64,000 nt of DNA, taken from Novosphingobium sp. GTDB taxonomy: Bacteria; Pseudomonadota; Alphaproteobacteria; Sphingomonadales; Sphingomonadaceae. The stretch is from positions 62,001 to 126,000 of the forward strand of contig JACKKY010000002.1 in the NCBI GenBank assembly GCA_024236175.1, read 5' to 3'. The stretch's first letter is position 1. Every line of letters begins with the position of its first letter. The notes under the pieces were generated by a model. The model had not been told where the DNA came from and searched no databases. It saw only the letters and a list, made by a program, of their open reading frames with translations. Below, in pieces: positions 23,377 to 31,695 of the stretch. The translations under genes were made by a program, and so were the position numbers.

Positions 23377-24159
23377 ATGGGCTTTTCCGAGATCCTCGAT
23401 GCTGCGGCGCCCGATGGCGACGGCTTTCGGGTCACCATTCCCGAAGACTGGCATCAGGGCCGCACAGCCTATGGCGGTTTTTCGTCGGCCCTTGCCCATT
23501 CGGCTGCTCTGCGCACGAGCCGCGACCTGCCGCCCCTGCGTTCCGCGCAGGTGAGCTTCATTGCCCCCCTGTTCGGCGAAGTGGAGGCTGGCGCCCGGAT
23601 ATTGCGCAGCGGCCGCAATGCGACCTGGGTTTCCGCGGAGATCGTTCGCGAGGGGCAGGTAGGCCTTTCGGCGAGCTTCGTTTTCATGGGGCCGGTCGAG
23701 AGCTCACTGCACCTGAACGACCGGCCGGCACCGGAGGCGTTGATCGCTGTGGATAAGGCGCAGCCCATGGAATTCCGCGAGCATTCGCCGGTTTTCCTGC
23801 GCCATCACTTCGATGTCCGTTTCGCCATTCCGCGAAGCGGGGAAAAGCGTCCCGAACTGTGCTGGTGGGTTCGTGTAAGGGATCGCGAGGGACTCGATCC
23901 GATGACCGAGATCCTGTTGATCGCGGATTCCCTGCCGCCCGGCGTTCTCCCGCTGATGCATCCCGGTGTACCGGTGAGTTCCATGACCTGGCTGTGCAAC
24001 CTGCTGACGCCCACACCGAGCACGCGCGATGGCTGGTGGCTGCTCCGGTCGAGCGGCGATTATTCCGAGCAGGGCTGTTCGAGCCAGCGCATGGCCATCT
24101 GGAACGCGGATGGAGAGCCGATTGCCAGCGGCATGCAGTCGGTGGCGCTTTTCGGGTGA
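23377..24159 (+). CDS. Acyl-CoA thioesterase, TesB-like double hotdog
   Basis: The roughly 260-residue protein has the N-terminal hotdog segment WHQGRTAYGGFSSALAHSAAL and a C-terminal hotdog ending in GEPIASGMQSVALFG, the pattern of proteins annotated as thioesterase-family or acyl-CoA thioesterase. It would hydrolyse an acyl-CoA, fitting its place at the end of the acyl-CoA operon. A TTG at 23371 overlapping the CsaA-like stop would add two residues; the ATG at 23377 is the more conventional start. It converges on aroB with a 1 bp gap. Confidence 0.8.
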   Translation: MGFSEILDAAAPDGDGFRVTIPEDWHQGRTAYGGFSSALAHSAALRTSRDLPPLRSAQVSFIAPLFGEVEAGARILRSGRNATWVSAEIVREGQVGLSASFVFMGPVESSLHLNDRPAPEALIAVDKAQPMEFREHSPVFLRHHFDVRFAIPRSGEKRPELCWWVRVRDREGLDPMTEILLIADSLPPGVLPLMHPGVPVSSMTWLCNLLTPTPSTRDGWWLLRSSGDYSEQGCSSQRMAIWNADGEPIASGMQSVALFG

Positions 24160-24160
24160 G

Positions 24161-25267
24161 CTAGGCTTCCAGTTCTTCGTCCAGGAACTTGGCGACCTCG
24201 GATAGCTCGACATCCCTGGCGATGAACGCCTCGCCGATTCCCTTCATCAATACGAACGGGAGCTGGCCAGCATCCATCTTCTTGTCGTGCAGCATGTGCG
24301 CCGCGAGAGCCTGGCCGTCGCAGGCGAGACCGAGGCCCGAAAGTTGGGAGGGGAGTCCGACTGAGGCGAAATGGTCCGCCACATGGTTCGCGCTGGATCG
24401 GGAGAGAAGTCCGACGCGCGCGGAAAACCGTGCTGCCAGCACCATGCCCAGTGCAACCGCCTCGCCATGAAGAAGCCGGTCGGAGAAACCGGTTTCGGCC
24501 TCAAGTGCATGGCCGAATGTATGTCCGAGGTTTAGCAGGGCGCGCGTGCCGCTGGTTTCGCGCTCGTCCTCGGCCACGATCCGAGCCTTGTGCGCCACGC
24601 TGTGCGCGACGGCATATTCCCGCAGGGCCGGGTCGCCGGCGAGCATCGCCGGGCCGTTGGTGTCGCACCAGGAGAAGAAATCGGCATCGCCGATGAGACC
24701 GTACTTCACGACTTCGGCATAGCCGGCGAGCAATTCGCGCTCCGGCAGCGTGTCGAGCACGGCCAGGTCGGCCAGCACCAGCGACGGCTGATGGAACGCA
24801 CCGACAAGGTTCTTGCCCGCAGGCGTGTTGATCGCGGTCTTTCCGCCCACGCTGGAGTCAACCTGCGCAAGGAGAGTCGTGGGAAGCTGGATGAAATGAC
24901 AGCCACGCTTGACGATGGCGGCCGCAAAACCGGTCAGGTCGCCGATCACGCCGCCACCGAGCGCGAGGATGTGGTCGCCGCGCTCTACTTCCTGAGCCAG
25001 CAGCCAGTTGACCGTGGCCGAAAGTTCGTCCCAGCTCTTGGTGGCCTCGCCGGGAGGGAGAATCCGCCAGTGCGGCTCGTGACCGGAATCGCGCAACGCG
25101 GCTTCCACGACGTCGCCCCAGGCCGAATGAACATTACGATCGGTGACGATCGGAACCGACCGCTTGCGCAGGCGTCCGCGGCAATGCTGGACCAGTTCCG
25201 CGAGAAGGCCGGCGGCGACCCGCACTTCATAGGGTCGACCGGCAACGTCGACCGTGATCACAGCCAT
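24161..25267 (-). CDS. aroB: 3-dehydroquinate synthase
   Basis: AroB makes 3-dehydroquinate from DAHP in the shikimate pathway. The 368-residue protein shows ALGGGVIGDLTGFAAA, PTTLLAQVDSSVGGKTAIN and NLGHTFGHALE, which hold the NAD+ contacts and the zinc-binding histidines. The ATG at 25267 gives MAVITVDV; an upstream open frame reaching 26317 overlaps aroK and is not used. Its start overlaps the end of aroK by 10 bp, consistent with an aroKB operon. Confidence 0.96.
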   Translation of the reverse strand: MAVITVDVAGRPYEVRVAAGLLAELVQHCRGRLRKRSVPIVTDRNVHSAWGDVVEAALRDSGHEPHWRILPPGEATKSWDELSATVNWLLAQEVERGDHILALGGGVIGDLTGFAAAIVKRGCHFIQLPTTLLAQVDSSVGGKTAINTPAGKNLVGAFHQPSLVLADLAVLDTLPERELLAGYAEVVKYGLIGDADFFSWCDTNGPAMLAGDPALREYAVAHSVAHKARIVAEDERETSGTRALLNLGHTFGHALEAETGFSDRLLHGEAVALGMVLAARFSARVGLLSRSSANHVADHFASVGLPSQLSGLGLACDGQALAAHMLHDKKMDAGQLPFVLMKGIGEAFIARDVELSEVAKFLDEELEA

Positions 25268-25833
25268 TTTTCGATGCCCCTCATTATCTTTGCAATGGTC
25301 CGGCTGTGCGGTCCCTGACCGCTGAGAATGTGGATCGGAGCCTGCGAATAGGCGGGTCGGCGCTCTTCGCGCAAGCGGGTGAGGATTTCGCGCGGATCGC
25401 CCTGTTTCAGGAGCGGTCGGTCGCCTTTCCTGCTCGTACGTTCCAGCAGCGTCTCGATATCGGAATCGAGCCAGACGGTGATCGCCTTGTCGAGGATCAG
25501 TTGCCGGGTTTCGGGATTGCAGAAAGCTCCGCCTCCTGTCGCGATGACCTTGCAGCCCTGGTCGCCATCCAGCAGGCGCGCGATCACTCGGCGTTCGCCA
25601 TCGCGAAAATAGTCTTCCCCGAAGTTGTCGAAGATCTCGGGGATGGTCATCTGGGCGGATTTCTCGATCTCGTCGTCGGCATCCAGGAACGGGCAGTGCA
25701 ACAGGGATGCAAGCCGCTTGCCGACGCTCGATTTTCCGACGCCCATCATTCCGACAAGCACAACCGGACGATCGATCTGCCGGGTAATGGCCTCGATTTC
25801 CCTGGTCGATAACTGGTTGTCGTCGAGTTTCAT
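25258..25833 (-). CDS. aroK: Shikimate kinase
   Basis: The 191-residue protein phosphorylates shikimate with ATP. It has the P-loop GMMGVGKSSVGKRLA, the shikimate-binding FLDADDEIE and ATGGGAF motifs, and a lid region RPLLK. ATG at 25833 gives MKLDDNQLSTREI; a longer open frame upstream has no family resemblance. It leads the aroKB pair and is divergent from the small membrane-protein gene at 25958, leaving about 125 bp for promoters. Confidence 0.94.
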   Translation of the reverse strand: MKLDDNQLSTREIEAITRQIDRPVVLVGMMGVGKSSVGKRLASLLHCPFLDADDEIEKSAQMTIPEIFDNFGEDYFRDGERRVIARLLDGDQGCKVIATGGGAFCNPETRQLILDKAITVWLDSDIETLLERTSRKGDRPLLKQGDPREILTRLREERRPAYSQAPIHILSGQGPHSRTIAKIMRGIEKWL

Positions 25834-25957
25834 CGCGCGGCAGCCTATAGGTCGCTCCTCGGCCCACATCCAGTGCGAAGGTGCTAGATTTGGCTTGCTG
25901 TCCTTTGCTAAGCGGCCGGTGTAGCAAGATTGCCAGGAGCATACGGGTGGCGAGGAA

Positions 25958-26092
25958 ATGCGCAGGGGTTGGATCTTGATCGTGCTGGCCGCTCTGGCGC
26001 TGATGGTCATCGCCTATGCCTGGATCGATGGAGGCAGCGAACCGGTGCATCCGATTTCGCAGCCCGTGGAAGTGCCGGAGATGGCCGGATGA
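25958..26092 (+). CDS. 44-residue single-pass membrane peptide
   Basis: This short gene encodes MRRGWILIVLAALALMVIAY followed by a small polar tail (residues 21-44). Arginines at positions 2-3 and one hydrophobic span suggest an inner-membrane anchor with an exported tail. GAGGAA lies just before the ATG. The stop overlaps the next start as ATGA, implying coupling with the 624-residue exported protein. No family is recognised; the ribosome-binding site, hydrophobic span and 4 bp overlap are the support. Confidence 0.6.
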   Translation: MRRGWILIVLAALALMVIAYAWIDGGSEPVHPISQPVEVPEMAG

Positions 26093-27963
26093 AACGGGCA
26101 CGTTTGGCCGTAGGCGCTGCACTGGCCCTGACTTCCGCGTGGGCGCTGGCGCAGAATGCGCCAGAGTCCCTGCTTCCCCCGGGCTTCGATGAGCCCGTTT
26201 CCCAGCCCGCGCCCGCCCCGGCGGCACCTGCGCCTGCTCCGGTAGCCAGGCCGACCAGGAGCGCTGCGGAACCTCCGGCTCCGGTGAGCGGCGGGCAGTC
26301 CGCTGTGTCCGTCGCATCGTCGGCTGACGAAGCGGCGCGAACGCCGGCGAATGCGGAAGCTGTCAAGGCGCTTGAGAGTTTGTCGCTCGAGGAAATCGAG
26401 AAACTGACGCCCGAAGAGCTCGAGGAAGCTCTGGGCGTGAAACCCAAGTTCGATATCCCGCCGGCGGCCCGGCGCTCGATGAAGCGGGTCGGCATTCTCG
26501 ATGCCGACGAGGGCGGGATGAAGGCGGGCGGGTTCACCAAACAGAACGCCTCGCTGGTGAAGGCCGCTCTCGACGGCAACCGGGGCCAGCTTGTGTCGCG
26601 CTGGGGCCATATTCTGCTGCGTCGGGTGCTTGCTTCGCGCCTCGACGCACCGAAAGGCATGAACCCCGCGGACTTCGCGGCAATGCGCGCAGCATTGCTG
26701 TACCGCATGGGAGAGGGAGACGCTGCACGCGCCCTGGTGCAGGATGTCGATACCGGCAATTACACGCCCCGCCTCGTGGATGCGGCATTCGATGCCTATG
26801 TGGCGACTGCCGATTTCACGGGGATGTGTCCGGCGGTGTTCCTCCATGGCGGCATGCGCAAGGATCCGAAATGGGAGGTCTCACGCGAGATATGCAGGGC
26901 GTTTCGCGGTGAAGGCAATGCGGCGCTTGCCGGACTGGATCGCGCCTTGTCGCGTGAGACGATGCCGCGGATCGACCTGTTGCTCGCTCAGAAATATACC
27001 GGCGCCGCCGGAAAAGCACGACGGGCGGTGAACATCGAATGGGACGACGTCAACGACATGACTCCCTGGCGTTATGCCTTGACCATTGCCGTTGGCCTCG
27101 AGCCGCCCCAGGGCCTGATGGACGGCGCAAGTGCCCGTTACGACTACATGGCCGCGACTGCGCCGATGCTCGGGCTGGAACGCAGGGCCGCTGCGGCAGA
27201 CCGGGCCGGCGGAGCCGGAATCCTCTCCAGCCGGGCCATGATCGATCTATACAGCCAGATCTATGCGAATAGCGACGTAACCGGCGCCTGGTCCGACCGG
27301 GCGGAGCGGCTGCAGGACGCCTACCTCGGTGCCGACCCGCAGGCACGGCTGCTGGCGATGCAGGAGCTGTGGAACGGTGCCGCCGGTATCCAGCAGCGCT
27401 ATTCGCGCCAGGTCCTCACCGCCTATGCCGCGGCCCGATTCCCGGTCGATCAGCAGTTCGCCGACGCTGCCCCGCTCCTGATCGCCTCGATGCTCACCGC
27501 CGGCCTGGACCGGAACGCTATGCGATGGGCGAGCGTGGCGGAAGTCGGCAGCACGAGCTGGGGGTTGCTGGTGGTCGCCGCACCGTCCCGCTCGGCGCCG
27601 GTCAAGGCCGACGCGCTCGACAGTTTCATCGGTGACGACGACAGCGAGGAGGCGCGCAAGTCCGCCTTCCTGATCGCGGGACTGGCGGGCCTTGGCCGGA
27701 TCAGCGAATCGACACGCGATGACATGGCGAGCAAGCTGGACATCGACCTCGGCAGCCAGACTCGCTGGACACGGATGATCGACAAGGCGGCCGATGTGAA
27801 GAACCCTGCGGTCGTCGCCCTGCTTGCCGGACTGGGCATGCAGGGCGAGGACTGGTCGAAAATGACGCCCAGGTATCTTTACCATATCGTTTCGGCCCTG
27901 CGTCGTGTCGGTTTGGAGGCCGAAGCGCGCATGATTGCGGCCGAGGCCGTGGCGCGAGGTTAG
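26089..27963 (+). CDS. Exported alpha-helical protein of unknown function (624 aa)
   Basis: The protein starts with a signal peptide (MKRARLAVGAALALTSAWALAQ), then a Pro/Ala-rich stretch (residues about 38-70), a short acidic helix (LSLEEIEKLTPEELEEAL), and about 480 residues of predicted helix-rich sequence with many Ala/Leu/Arg, reminiscent of a solenoid. No catalytic motif is visible. The ATG at 26089 overlaps the stop of the 44-codon gene and is preferred over an open extension to 25930. It overlaps the xerD start region by about 29 bp. Function is not assigned; periplasmic location is inferred from the signal peptide. Confidence 0.75.
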   Translation: MKRARLAVGAALALTSAWALAQNAPESLLPPGFDEPVSQPAPAPAAPAPAPVARPTRSAAEPPAPVSGGQSAVSVASSADEAARTPANAEAVKALESLSLEEIEKLTPEELEEALGVKPKFDIPPAARRSMKRVGILDADEGGMKAGGFTKQNASLVKAALDGNRGQLVSRWGHILLRRVLASRLDAPKGMNPADFAAMRAALLYRMGEGDAARALVQDVDTGNYTPRLVDAAFDAYVATADFTGMCPAVFLHGGMRKDPKWEVSREICRAFRGEGNAALAGLDRALSRETMPRIDLLLAQKYTGAAGKARRAVNIEWDDVNDMTPWRYALTIAVGLEPPQGLMDGASARYDYMAATAPMLGLERRAAAADRAGGAGILSSRAMIDLYSQIYANSDVTGAWSDRAERLQDAYLGADPQARLLAMQELWNGAAGIQQRYSRQVLTAYAAARFPVDQQFADAAPLLIASMLTAGLDRNAMRWASVAEVGSTSWGLLVVAAPSRSAPVKADALDSFIGDDDSEEARKSAFLIAGLAGLGRISESTRDDMASKLDIDLGSQTRWTRMIDKAADVKNPAVVALLAGLGMQGEDWSKMTPRYLYHIVSALRRVGLEAEARMIAAEAVARG

Positions 27964-28864
27964 GGCGATCGCCAGCGAGATAGACGGCTTTCTCGCGATG
28001 CTCGCCGCCGAGCGGGGCGCTGCCGCCAATACGATCGCGGCATACCGGCGGGATCTGGAATCCGCCGAGCAGCAGATCGGAGACCTTGAAACCGCCGATG
28101 GCCCCGCGCTGGCATCGCTCGGCCCCGCGTGGTCGGACCTGGCTCCTTCCAGTCTTGCGCGCCGGTGCTCGGCTTTGAGGCAGTTCTACGGTTTTCTGGT
28201 CGATGAGGGGATTAGGACGGACGATCCATCTTCCTCCCTCCCGCGCCCGCGCAGCGGGCGCCCCCTGCCGAGGCTGCTGTCGCATGCGGAAGTCGAAGCC
28301 CTGTTTGCGAAGGCCGAAGACGAGGCCGTTGGCGACAGCCCCGCCGCCGTCCGGCTGCTGGCGCTGCTCGAGCTGCTCTATGGTTCGGGATTGCGCGCAA
28401 CCGAACTGGTTTCCCTGCCGCTGTCCGCAGTGCCTCGTGATGCGCCTTTCCTTGCGATCACGGGGAAGGGCGGGCAACAGCGAATGGTCCCGGTAAGCAA
28501 CCGGGCGAGATCCGCTCTCTCGCGCTGGCTTGCCCTTCGCCCGGAAAAATCGCGTTTTCTCTTTCCGTCCCGCGGCAAGCAAGGCCACCTGACGCGGATC
28601 AGGCTGTTCCAGCTCCTGCGGGAGCTCGCGGCGAGAGCGGGTATCCCGCCCGAAAAACTGTCTCCCCATGTGCTTCGCCATGCCTTTGCGACGCACCTGC
28701 TTGAAGGTGGCGCGGATTTGCGCGTGCTGCAGACGCTGCTCGGCCATGCCGACATCGCCACGACGCAGATCTATACGCATGTCGACAGCGCCCGCCTTGT
28801 GGCCCTGGTCAACGCGCGCCACCCGCTTGGAATGGGCTCGGGCAGCGAAGAGTCTGGAGGGTGA
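27935..28864 (+). CDS. xerD: Tyrosine recombinase XerD
   Basis: XerD resolves chromosome dimers at dif with XerC. The protein (about 309 residues) has an N-terminal SAM-like DNA-binding domain and the full catalytic set: Arg154 (GLRATEL), Lys178 (TGKGGQQRM), His245 and Arg248 (SPHVLRHAFATHLL), His271 (LLGHADIATTQ) and the nucleophile Tyr280. The best available start is a TTG at 27935 inside the preceding gene; no ATG fits before residue 22. It lies in a housekeeping context with no mobile element, supporting XerD over an integrase. Confidence 0.88.
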   Translation: MRPRPWREVRAIASEIDGFLAMLAAERGAAANTIAAYRRDLESAEQQIGDLETADGPALASLGPAWSDLAPSSLARRCSALRQFYGFLVDEGIRTDDPSSSLPRPRSGRPLPRLLSHAEVEALFAKAEDEAVGDSPAAVRLLALLELLYGSGLRATELVSLPLSAVPRDAPFLAITGKGGQQRMVPVSNRARSALSRWLALRPEKSRFLFPSRGKQGHLTRIRLFQLLRELAARAGIPPEKLSPHVLRHAFATHLLEGGADLRVLQTLLGHADIATTQIYTHVDSARLVALVNARHPLGMGSGSEESGG

Positions 28865-28939
28865 AGGAACAACAGGCCTAGTCCGGGAGTTACGATCCGC
28901 TAGAGTGGGGCAAACAGGATTGCGAGAAGGAGGCCGCGA

Positions 28940-30445
28940 ATGTCCGTCAAAAAGATCCACCGCCGCAAATGGATTGCGCTTGCCTCGGTTGCATGTGCGG
29001 CGATGGCCGTCCAGTCGTGCACAACCCCGTCCGGCGGGGCGGAGGGCACGACCGGCCTTCCTGCAACCGTGCAGACGATCAGCGAGGCGGACAAGCAGCA
29101 GGGCGCCAAGGCCCATCCGCAACTCGTGGCGGAATTCGGAGGGGCGGTAACCGGGGCTCAGGCCGGGTACGTGGAAACCGTCGGCAAGAACATTGCCGTG
29201 CAATCCGGGCTCAGCAACGCAAGGGGCGACTTTACGGTTACGTTCCTGAATTCGCCGGTGAACAACGCGTTCGCCATCCCCGGCGGCTATGTGTATGTCA
29301 CGCGCCAGCTGGTGGCCCTGATGAACAACGAAGCCGAACTGGCGGGCGTTCTCGGGCATGAAGTCGGCCATGTGGCTGCGCGCCATTCCGCCAAGCGCCA
29401 GAAGACGGCAACTCGCAACTCGATCATCGGCGTGCTCGGCACGATCCTGTCGGGCGTTCTGCTGGGCGACAGCACCTTCGGGCGCCTGGGGCAGCAGGTC
29501 TTCTCGCAGGGTTCACAGCTCTTGACCCTGCAATACTCCCGTTCCCAAGAGATTGAAGCGGACAACCTCGGCATCGAGTATCTGAGGAGGGCCGGCTACG
29601 ATCCGCGCGCGATGTCGACCGTGTTGCAGAGTCTGGCGCAGCAGAACGCTCTGGAAGCGAGCCTTCGCGGTACCAGCAACCGCGTTCCCGAATGGGCTTC
29701 CACACACCCGGATCCCGCTTCGCGGGTCAGGGCGGCCGCGTCGCGGGCCGGAGCGTATCCGGCCGGCAATACCAACCGTGACAGGTTCATGACCAGTATC
29801 GACGGGCTGACCTATGGCGACGACCCGAAGCAGGGGATCGTCGACGGTCGCGATTTCACCCACCCGGAGCTGCGTTTGGCTTTCCAGGCTCCCGACGGGT
29901 ACTACATGGTCAATGGTGTTCGCTCGGTCTCGATCAACGGGCAGTCCGGCAAGGCCGAGTTTACCGGTGCCCAGTACAGCGGCGATCTCGAGGCATATGT
30001 CCGGGCTGCCTTTGCGAGCCTGACCGAGCAGGGGCAGCAGGCGGTCACACCTCAATCAATCACTCGCACCACTGTGAACGGAATACCTGCCGCATACGGT
30101 CTGGCGCGCGTGCAGGGCAGCAACGGGCAGCTCGATGTGGTGGTGTTTGCCTATGAGTTCGCCAACGATCGAGCCTATCATTTCCTGACCATATCCCAGG
30201 CGGGCCAGGCATCCGTGTTCAACTCGATGTTCGGTTCGATCCGGCGGATTTCGGCAAGCGAGGCGGGTGCAGTCCGTGCACGCAAAGTGGATGTCGTTAC
30301 GGTGAAGTCGGGCGACACGCTTCAGTCGCTGGCGGGGCGGATGGCATATGATTCCGCGCAACTGGAGCGGTTCCTGGTCTTGAACGGTCTCTCGTCCAGC
30401 AGTCAGCTGACGGCCGGCCAGAAAATCAAGATCATTACCTATTAG
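28940..30445 (+). CDS. M48-family metallopeptidase lipoprotein with LysM domain
   Basis: The 501-residue protein begins with a long basic leader and a lipobox-like AVQSC, suggesting a lipoprotein. A zinc-protease domain follows with HEVGH at residues 140-144 and the downstream glutamate in QEIEADNLGIEYL, as in BepA/LoiP-type M48 peptidases that look after outer-membrane proteins. The C-terminus has a LysM-type peptidoglycan-binding module (TVKSGDTLQSLAGRMAYDSAQLERFLVLNGL). GAAGGAGG sits 8-15 bp before the ATG. A strong terminator follows. Confidence 0.88.
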   Translation: MSVKKIHRRKWIALASVACAAMAVQSCTTPSGGAEGTTGLPATVQTISEADKQQGAKAHPQLVAEFGGAVTGAQAGYVETVGKNIAVQSGLSNARGDFTVTFLNSPVNNAFAIPGGYVYVTRQLVALMNNEAELAGVLGHEVGHVAARHSAKRQKTATRNSIIGVLGTILSGVLLGDSTFGRLGQQVFSQGSQLLTLQYSRSQEIEADNLGIEYLRRAGYDPRAMSTVLQSLAQQNALEASLRGTSNRVPEWASTHPDPASRVRAAASRAGAYPAGNTNRDRFMTSIDGLTYGDDPKQGIVDGRDFTHPELRLAFQAPDGYYMVNGVRSVSINGQSGKAEFTGAQYSGDLEAYVRAAFASLTEQGQQAVTPQSITRTTVNGIPAAYGLARVQGSNGQLDVVVFAYEFANDRAYHFLTISQAGQASVFNSMFGSIRRISASEAGAVRARKVDVVTVKSGDTLQSLAGRMAYDSAQLERFLVLNGLSSSSQLTAGQKIKIITY

Positions 30446-30480
30446 CGGGTTTCGCGTTTCCGACCCTTCTTGGGCAAGGG

Positions 30481-30526
30481 ACAAACAAAAAGGGGCGGCA
30501 GGATCCCTGCCGCCCCTTTCGTTTGT
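30481..30526. terminator. Bidirectional intrinsic terminator
   Basis: A perfect 12 bp stem (30491-30502 with 30506-30517, ATC loop) is flanked by A-rich and T-rich tracts, and an outer ACAAAC/GTTTGT match (30481-30486 with 30521-30526) extends it. It lies between the M48 gene (plus) and the Flp pilin gene (minus), which converge here, so it can serve both. Confidence 0.85.
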
Positions 30527-30541
30527 CAGAACGACGGCGTC

Positions 30542-30709
30542 TTACGGATTGGCCATCGTCGAAGAAGTGGTATTGAAGGTCGTCTGGAGCTGATCGCCCA
30601 GACCCTGCATGGCGCTGATGGCGGCAACGGCGATCAGAGCGGCAATCAGGCCGTATTCGATGGCGGTGGCGCCAGCTTCATTGCGAAGCAGCTTGTTGAT
30701 GAACTTCAT
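30542..30709 (-). CDS. Flp-family type IVb pilin
   Basis: The 55-residue prepilin MKFINKLLRNEAGATAIEYG... has a short basic leader, the prepilin-peptidase site around EAG/ATAIEYG, and one hydrophobic helix, all typical of Flp/Fap pilins of the Tad system. AGGAGACT lies directly upstream of the ATG at 30709; an upstream in-frame start at 30733 would lengthen the leader without benefit. No Tad assembly genes (cpa/tad) are in the window, so assembly would depend on a distant locus. Confidence 0.9.
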   Translation of the reverse strand: MKFINKLLRNEAGATAIEYGLIAALIAVAAISAMQGLGDQLQTTFNTTSSTMANP

Positions 30710-30802
30710 GATAGTCTCCTCATTAGCAGTCATCGCTACCCGGTCCGTTCGCTCTCGCTATGCGGACAAGCTCGTGCCTAAGCGATATTTCTTGACAAAT
30801 AC

Positions 30803-30994
30803 TTAAGGCGCCGACCCGTGAGCGGAGGCGGATTTGCTTGACACTACGGCCCAGATTCCCTTGTTTTCGTCGCCGACGCCCTTCACTGCGGAGACCAGCC
30901 CGATTACGATCATCGCGCACAGGAAACCGTATTCGACGGCAGAAGTGCCTCGCCTGTCGCCGAGCAGAATTTTCAGGAAAGTCCATTTTCTCAT
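30803..30994 (-). CDS. Second, divergent Flp-like pilin
   Basis: The 63-residue protein has MRKWTFLKILLGDRRGTSAVEYGF followed by a hydrophobic helix, again matching the Flp pattern (cleavage expected after RRG, conserved AVEYG). It differs from the first pilin by a polar C-terminal tail ending in SASAHGSAP. It lies on the same strand about 90 bp upstream of the first pilin gene, so both may be transcribed together. Role as a minor subunit is possible but unproven. Confidence 0.82.
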   Translation of the reverse strand: MRKWTFLKILLGDRRGTSAVEYGFLCAMIVIGLVSAVKGVGDENKGIWAVVSSKSASAHGSAP

Positions 30995-31071
30995 GAACGT
31001 CTCGCATTTCGGGCCACGTCCGTCGCTATTGCGCGAGCCGAGTTAACAAATCGTGTCGGAGGAGAGCTGAA

Positions 31072-31509
31072 TTGCCGCGCTTACCCGGCCTTTTGCTGGT
31101 TACCGCAGTCGCCTTGAGGGACGGAAACGGACGGATCCTGATGCAGCGAAGGCGGGAGGGCGGCCATCACGGAGGACTTTGGGAATTCCCGGGCGGGAAG
31201 GTCGAAGCCGGGGAATCCCCGGACGATTGCATCGTGAGAGAGAGCGAGGAGGAACTCGGCATTGTGCTCGAACGGGGCGATCTGCACCCCCTGAGCTTTG
31301 CCAGCGGCCCTTTGGATACAAGCGGCTCAGGCGATCTCTTGCTGATATTGTTCTATACCTGTCGGAAATGGCAAGGTGAGATGGAATGCCGCGATGGCGA
31401 GGAAATTTGTTGGCTCCTGCCTGATGAGCTTCTTGCGCTCGATATGCCGCCGCTGGATCGGCCGTTGGCCGAAGCATTGCTCGCCGCGATCGATGCCGGT
31501 TCGTTTTAG
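31072..31509 (+). CDS. mutT: MutT-type Nudix hydrolase (8-oxo-dGTP diphosphatase)
   Basis: The 145-residue protein has the full Nudix box GGKVEAGESPDDCIVRESEEELGI (pattern Gx5Ex7REUXEEXGU) and the MutT-like start LLVTAVALRDGNGRILMQRRREGG. It would hydrolyse oxidised dGTP to prevent A:T to C:G mutations. The start is a TTG at 31072, with GGAGGAG spaced 7 bp upstream; no ATG gives a complete domain. Confidence 0.88.
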   Translation: MPRLPGLLLVTAVALRDGNGRILMQRRREGGHHGGLWEFPGGKVEAGESPDDCIVRESEEELGIVLERGDLHPLSFASGPLDTSGSGDLLLILFYTCRKWQGEMECRDGEEICWLLPDELLALDMPPLDRPLAEALLAAIDAGSF

Positions 31510-31556
31510 GCGCTTGCAATCCCGGGGAGAGCTTTCTATGAGCCGCTCTCTCGCGC

Positions 31557-31633
31557 GCGCCCGTAGCTCAGCTGGATAGAGCATCAGACTACGAATCTGA
31601 GGGTCGGACGTTCGAATCGTTCCGGGCGCGCCA
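31557..31633 (+). tRNA. tRNA-Arg (anticodon ACG)
   Basis: A 77-base cloverleaf can be folded by hand: acceptor stem GCGCCCG/CGGGCGC, D arm from GTAGCTCAGCTGG, anticodon stem TCAGA/TCTGA with loop CTACGAA (anticodon ACG), T arm GGACG-TTCGAAT-CGTTC, discriminator G and an encoded CCA. It reads the CGN arginine codons after A34 deamination. Confidence 0.95.
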
Positions 31634-31695
31634 ATTTTTCCGAGAAAGCTTGTGCATAGGCGGATGGCGGCGGGAGCCGCCCTTCGGCTGCACCC

